Source: Chryseobacterium vrystaatense
Lineage (GTDB): Bacteria > Bacteroidota > Bacteroidia > Flavobacteriales > Weeksellaceae
Assembly: GCF_000737765.1 (NCBI RefSeq)
Contig: NZ_JPRI01000001.1
Location: 248,001-312,000 of the forward strand
Direction: 5' to 3'
Length of the DNA: 64,000 nt
Positions 60,354-64,000 of the stretch are shown here, in pieces. Positions within the stretch are counted from its first letter, which is position 1. The number at the start of each line of letters is the position of its first letter. The position numbers were made by a program, and so were the translations under genes. The notes beneath the pieces were generated by a model. The model had not been told where the DNA came from. It saw nothing but the letters and a program-made list of their open reading frames with translations, and did no database searches.

Positions 60354-60448
60354 GCTTATTTTTCCTTTAAGGCTGAATGTAACACCTTGCGCAGGGGCAG
60401 GTTGTTAAGATTTCACTGGGTCAGTTCCCTCCATCTTTCTTTATAAGC
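60354..60448 (-). promoter_or_regulatory. SAM-I (S-box) riboswitch before the SusC/SusD pair
   Basis: In the transcript, P1 is GCUUAU (60448-60443) with AUAAGC (60359-60354). P2 is AAGAU/AUCUU around the kink-turn GGAGGGAACUGACCC, which matches the S-box GGAGGGA-CUGGCCC core; this is followed by GUGAAAUC, AACAACC (compare AGCAACC), P3 with CCU/AGG (GCAAGGUG), and the GUUACAUUC segment. A promoter and a terminator-like hairpin flank it correctly. Confidence 0.85.
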
Positions 60449-60465
60449 CGATCGAAATATGTCTG

Positions 60466-60496
60466 CAAATCTAAAAACAATTAGTCTACAAAACAA
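60466..60496 (-). promoter_or_regulatory. Promoter of the SusC/SusD transcript
   Basis: On the minus strand TTG (60496-60494), 20 bases and TAGATTTG (60473-60466); a TTTG with a 15-base spacer is also present. Transcription would start near 60459, just before the aptamer. The inverted repeat AGTCTAC/GTAGACT (60483-60489 and 60497-60503) covers the upstream element. The rest of the spacer to 60692 shows no gene. Confidence 0.55.
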
Positions 60497-60692
60497 GTAG
60501 ACTTTAAAGTTTTTTATGATATGTTTTCAAAAATTAAGTTAATTTTTAACTAAAACACGCTCCAGTAAAGCATTACATCATTATGACATCGACAAACATG
60601 ATAAATATCATTACAGATACTACAATGAAACAAAATTGAAATTAATCTCAAAAAAAATATTATTATACTTCTAAACTTTTTAAATTTATATC

Positions 60693-61103
60693 ATGAAAGT
60701 TTTAATTGTAAACGGCCCCAATTTGAATCTTTTGGGAACAAGAGAACCTGAGATCTATGGAAACACCTCCATGGAATCCTGCATGGAAAAGCTGAGATCT
60801 GAATTTACATCTGATGAGCTGGATTATTATCAGTCCAATATTGAAGGAGAAATTATTAACAGACTTCAGGAGGATAATTTTGACGCTTTAGTAATCAATC
60901 CCGGTGCATATACCCATTACTCCTATGCTATTGCAGACTGTTTAAAGAATATCAGGAAACCGAAGATCGAAGTTCACATCAGTAATATTTACAAAAGGGA
61001 AGAATTCCGTCAGAAATCTGTAACAGCAGCAAATACGGATGCAGTCCTGTCTGGTTTTGGGATGAATGGATACAGACTGGCTTTGCTAAGTTTAAAATCT
61101 TAG
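60693..61103 (+). CDS. aroQ: Type II 3-dehydroquinate dehydratase
   Basis: Third step of the shikimate pathway: trans-dehydration of 3-dehydroquinate in the cytosol, as a dodecamer. The family start VLIVNGPNLNLLGTREPEIYG holds the catalytic loop with Arg and Tyr (REPEIY); then QSNIEGEIINRLQ, VINPGAYTHYSYAI with Asn and His, KIEVHISNIYKREEFR with the second catalytic His, and DAVLSGFGMNGYRLAL. The 136-residue length is typical. Stands alone, between the SusC regulatory region and a bidirectional terminator. Confidence 0.96.
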   Translation: MKVLIVNGPNLNLLGTREPEIYGNTSMESCMEKLRSEFTSDELDYYQSNIEGEIINRLQEDNFDALVINPGAYTHYSYAIADCLKNIRKPKIEVHISNIYKREEFRQKSVTAANTDAVLSGFGMNGYRLALLSLKS

Positions 61104-61183
61104 TTACATTCTCTGATTCCAGAGATTGATGCAGCCTTCTGGATGGTACTTCCTATAATAAGTAATGGACAGCTATAGAAATA

Positions 61184-61212
61184 AAAAAGCCTCATCGATG
61201 ATGAGGCTTTTG
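61184..61212. terminator. Bidirectional terminator between aroQ and pckA
   Basis: AAAAGCCTCATC and GATGAGGCTTTT pair almost perfectly, with A and T runs on both sides. It serves aroQ on the plus strand and pckA, whose stop is at 61218, on the minus strand. Confidence 0.85.
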
Positions 61213-61217
61213 TTTTA

Positions 61218-62834
61218 TTAAGTAGTTTGCTGTTGAAGCTGAGGTCCTGAAGAAATTAATTTCTTCCCTTCTTCAGTATCACAGTACTGTTCAAAGTTTT
61301 TGATATATCTTGCAGCAAGATCTTTTGCTTTTTCTTCCCATTCTGCCGCATTGCTATATGTTTCTCTAGGATCTAAGATACCTTCAGAAACATTTGGAAG
61401 CTGCGTAGGAATTTCAAGGTTCATGATTGGAACCTGAGTTTTAGGAGCATTTTCGATAGACCCGTCAATGATCGAATCGATAATCGCTCTTGTATCTTTA
61501 AGAGAAATTCTCTTCCCTGTTCCATTCCATCCTGTATTTACTAAATAAGCTTTAGCTCCGTGTTCCTTCATTTTTCCGATCAGTGTCTTAGAATACATCG
61601 TCGGGTGAAGGGTAAGGAAAGCTTCTCCAAATGCAGGAGAGAAAGATGGTTCCGGTTCAGTAATACCTCTTTCTGTACCGGCCAGTTTGGAAGTATATCC
61701 ACAAAGGAAGTGATACTGAGCCTGGTTTTCATCTAAAATTGAAACCGGAGGCAATACTCCGAATGCATCAGCAGAAAGGTAAACGATCTTCTTAGCATGT
61801 CCGGCCTTAGAAGGAAGAACAATCTTATTGATATGGTAAATTGGATAAGATACTCTTGTATTTTCGGTAATAGATCCGTCAGTATAATCAGCAACTCCAT
61901 CGTTCACCATTACATTCTCAAGAAGTGCATCTCTTTTGATTGCTCTGAAAATATCCGGCTCTTTCTCTTCAGAAAGATCAATTACTTTAGCATAGCATCC
62001 TCCTTCATAGTTGAATACTCCATTATTATCCCAACCGTGCTCATCGTCACCAATCAGGAATCTTTTTGGGTCTGCAGATAAAGTTGTTTTTCCAGTTCCT
62101 GAAAGACCGAAGAAAAGAGCAACATCTCCTTCTTCTCCTACGTTTGCAGAACAGTGCATAGAAGCCATCCCTTTCAATGGAAGGTAATAGTTCATCATGG
62201 CAAACATTCCCTTTTTCATTTCACCGCCGTACCATGTACCTCCGATGATCTGTATTTTTTGGGTAAGATTGAACATAATGAAGTTTTCAGAATTCAATCC
62301 CTGAGCTTCCCAGTTAGGGTTGGTTGTTTTAGAACCGTTGATCACTGTGAAATCCGGCTCTCCGAAGTTTTCAAGTTCGTAATGAGACGGACGGATAAAC
62401 ATATTAGTAACGAAATGCGCCTGCCACGCTACTTCAACGATGAACCTTACTTTAAGTCTTGTATCTGTATTGGTACCACAAAAAGCATCAACAACATAGA
62501 TTTTTTTAGCCTCAGAAAGCTGGTTCAGCACTAATCCTTTACAAGAATCAAAAGTTTCTGCTGTGGTAGGAAGGTTTACTTTCCCGTCCCAGAAAATTGT
62601 ATCTCTTGTAACATCATCCTGAACTATATATCTGTCTTTAGGTGAACGACCTGTGAAAATTCCAGTTTTAACTGATACTGCACCGGATTCCGTAAGTTCA
62701 GCTTTCTCAAAGCCTTGATTTTCAGGAGACACTTCAGCCTGGTATAACTCTTCGTAAGATGGGTTATAGACTAATTCATAATTTCCTTTAATCCCTAATT
62801 TTTCTAAATCCTGGATGATTTTAGCGTGTTTCAT
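61218..62834 (-). CDS. pckA: Phosphoenolpyruvate carboxykinase (ATP)
   Basis: Gluconeogenic enzyme: oxaloacetate plus ATP to phosphoenolpyruvate, CO2 and ADP. Signatures are [17 protein letters not shown] (substrate loop), the metal-binding and active-site segment [13 protein letters not shown], the kinase P-loop [30 protein letters not shown] (metal) and [20 protein letters not shown]. The length of 538 residues fits the ATP-dependent enzyme. A minus-strand TAATTTTG box (62870-62877) about 40 bases before the start is a likely -7 promoter element. Confidence 0.97.
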   Translation of the reverse strand: MKHAKIIQDLEKLGIKGNYELVYNPSYEELYQAEVSPENQGFEKAELTESGAVSVKTGIFTGRSPKDRYIVQDDVTRDTIFWDGKVNLPTTAETFDSCKGLVLNQLSEAKKIYVVDAFCGTNTDTRLKVRFIVEVAWQAHFVTNMFIRPSHYELENFGEPDFTVINGSKTTNPNWEAQGLNSENFIMFNLTQKIQIIGGTWYGGEMKKGMFAMMNYYLPLKGMASMHCSANVGEEGDVALFFGLSGTGKTTLSADPKRFLIGDDEHGWDNNGVFNYEGGCYAKVIDLSEEKEPDIFRAIKRDALLENVMVNDGVADYTDGSITENTRVSYPIYHINKIVLPSKAGHAKKIVYLSADAFGVLPPVSILDENQAQYHFLCGYTSKLAGTERGITEPEPSFSPAFGEAFLTLHPTMYSKTLIGKMKEHGAKAYLVNTGWNGTGKRISLKDTRAIIDSIIDGSIENAPKTQVPIMNLEIPTQLPNVSEGILDPRETYSNAAEWEEKAKDLAARYIKNFEQYCDTEEGKKLISSGPQLQQQTT

Positions 62835-62961
62835 TTTACTTATATTTTCTATTTCTTTATTGGGTTCAACAAAATTAATATTAATTATTTGTTAAAGGTG
62901 GTTTAAATATAATGATATAAGTCAGAATGACAAATAAAAAAAAAGGATTGTAAATTATTGA

Positions 62962-63867
62962 TTATAAATTAATTATATCAGACCATTGAAAAACCGCATT
63001 AAAACCTTTTCCCCAAAAATAGTCCTCATAGCCGTGAAATTTGGTACTCATTACAAAATCTCCGCCCCAGGCTCCTAAACTTTTAACAAAAACCGGGCAG
63101 TCTGCAAAAAACCTGTCTTTAACTGTAGAAATTTCAAGGAATTTTGATATTTTTTGTTCATGAATCAACATGAGCTCGGAAAACATTTCCAATTCGTTGC
63201 ATAACAAAACTTTTTTTGTGATATCCGAAAATTCGTCAATGAGAATTTGAGACTTAGGTTTTGACTTGTAAAAATTAATCCCTTCTCTACTGTCCTGTTT
63301 CTGATTTAAATGAATAAAGATCAGTTCATTTTTAAACGGTGGATCAAAGACTACCGTTTCATAAGAGATCTCAGGCTTACTTCGGAAAATAATGGCTGTT
63401 TTTTCTCTGGCAACAGCAATATCATATCCACTGCCTCCTAAACTAATACTGTTGAGATGGAAGGGATCGATACCTGCCCATTCAGCCAGATTGTTCATTA
63501 GGGTAGAACTGCTGCCGAGTCCGTAATCTGCAGGAAACTGAAGATTGGTCTTCAGATGGTATGTACAGTTATTTTTGAATTTGATTTGAGAAAGCTGCTG
63601 AACATTTTTTAAAGTTTTAAGAATAAATTCAGCGCTTGAAAGAATATTGGACTCTACAATCTGCCAATTGTTATAATCAATGACAGCCTTAAGCCATAAT
63701 TTGTTTTGATGATAAGCCTCCCAATAGATCAGGGATCCTGTATCATCTTTTTCTTCAAAAAAAAACTCTTGTCCAAGCTTGGTAGGTACCGCCAGGACAA
63801 GAGCTCCGTCTATTGCGAAATATTCTGAAGTAAGCATAAGCTTTCCCGGTGAAAATATTCCGCTCAT
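62962..63867 (-). CDS. GYDIA-family GHMP kinase
   Basis: GHMP-superfamily small-molecule kinase of 301 residues. The start GIFSPGKLMLTSEYFAIDGA matches the GHMP N-terminal strand; the phosphate-binding motif is FPADYGLGSSSTLMNNLAEW; SLGGSGYDIAVAR is the GYDIA signature; the C-terminal glycine motif is KSLGAWGGDFVMST. The substrate is unknown; relatives include mevalonate-pathway kinases. It begins 9 bases after the fabD stop and probably shares its transcript. Confidence 0.9.
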   Translation of the reverse strand: MSGIFSPGKLMLTSEYFAIDGALVLAVPTKLGQEFFFEEKDDTGSLIYWEAYHQNKLWLKAVIDYNNWQIVESNILSSAEFILKTLKNVQQLSQIKFKNNCTYHLKTNLQFPADYGLGSSSTLMNNLAEWAGIDPFHLNSISLGGSGYDIAVAREKTAIIFRSKPEISYETVVFDPPFKNELIFIHLNQKQDSREGINFYKSKPKSQILIDEFSDITKKVLLCNELEMFSELMLIHEQKISKFLEISTVKDRFFADCPVFVKSLGAWGGDFVMSTKFHGYEDYFWGKGFNAVFQWSDIINL

Positions 63868-63876
63868 ATTTTTTTA

Positions 63877-64000
63877 TTAGATTGCTGAAGCAACATCTAC
63901 AGAACCGTCAATTTTCTTGATCAGTCCCTGAAGTGTTTTTCCTGGTCCTACCTCCACAAAGTTAGATGCACCGTCTTTGATCATGTTCTGAACAGACTGC
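63877..64000 (-). CDS. fabD: Malonyl-CoA:ACP transacylase, C-terminal end (partial)
   Basis: Only the last 40 codons are in the window: [20 protein letters not shown], then [13 protein letters not shown] and VDVASAI before TAA. This is the conserved C-terminal block of FabD, which loads malonyl groups onto acyl carrier protein for fatty-acid synthesis. The rest lies beyond the window edge. The GHMP kinase gene follows by 9 bases. Confidence 0.85.
   Translation of the reverse strand, partial: QSVQNMIKDGASNFVEVGPGKTLQGLIKKIDGSVDVASAI

Noticed and set aside
60154..60408. Plus-strand open frame across the SusC start and riboswitch
   Set aside because: It covers the signal-peptide region of SusC and the SAM riboswitch on the other strand.
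1..64000. CRISPR arrays, insertion sequences, prophage genes or rRNA
   Set aside because: No regularly spaced repeats, transposase or integrase motifs, phage structural genes or rRNA sequence were found in reading the window.

Overview
The window is AT-rich chromosomal DNA from a Bacteroidota, most likely Chryseobacterium or a close relative in the Weeksellaceae. The evidence is three proteins with type IX secretion (T9SS) C-terminal sorting domains, a SusC/SusD pair, TonB receptors, Bacteroidota-type promoters (TTG or TTTG, about 15-20 bases, TAnnTTTG) in place of sigma70 promoters, and little sign of Shine-Dalgarno sequences. Species-level naming is inference.

1-24,900 is mostly core genome: a T9SS protein, rmuC, a LytTR regulator, a CPBP protease, an rRNA/tRNA methyltransferase, an alanine-rich lipoprotein, 5-formyl-THF cyclo-ligase, TrhO, HtrA, RidA, LptD facing an N-acetylmuramoyl-L-alanine amidase, three tRNA-Glu genes around rpsT, an AraC regulator, a class C beta-lactamase-fold hydrolase, and a GntR/FadR regulator beside an MFS exporter. 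The last two genes share a 21-base motif in front of both.

24,900-31,930 is a vitamin B12 uptake locus on the minus strand. A promoter, a cobalamin riboswitch and a hairpin that buries the start codon precede a BtuB-like receptor, a BtuG-like beta-propeller lipoprotein, a second lipoprotein and a T9SS protein.

32,000-48,600 is a metal island on the minus strand. An MbnP/MbnH pair with an outer-membrane protein, a secreted superoxide dismutase, SCO, a YHS lipoprotein and two CxGKCY mini-proteins look like copper handling. A P1B ATPase, a Fur-family regulator, a CDF exporter, a bestrophin, a CzcB-like adaptor, a CzcA pump fused to its own TolC domain, and a DUF6660-like protein look like zinc/cadmium/cobalt efflux. 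The ATPase and pump promoters carry the same 7-1-7 Fur-type palindrome in the same place.

48,650-55,800 is an accessory array of small lipoproteins alternating with broken toxin tips of the Rhs type. The toxin parts carry stops or frameshifts, while most lipoproteins (presumed immunity proteins) remain open.

55,800-60,500 holds a SusD/SusC pair behind a SAM-I (S-box) riboswitch and a terminator-like hairpin. 60,690-64,000 returns to core genes: aroQ, pckA, a GYDIA-type GHMP kinase and the 3' end of fabD.
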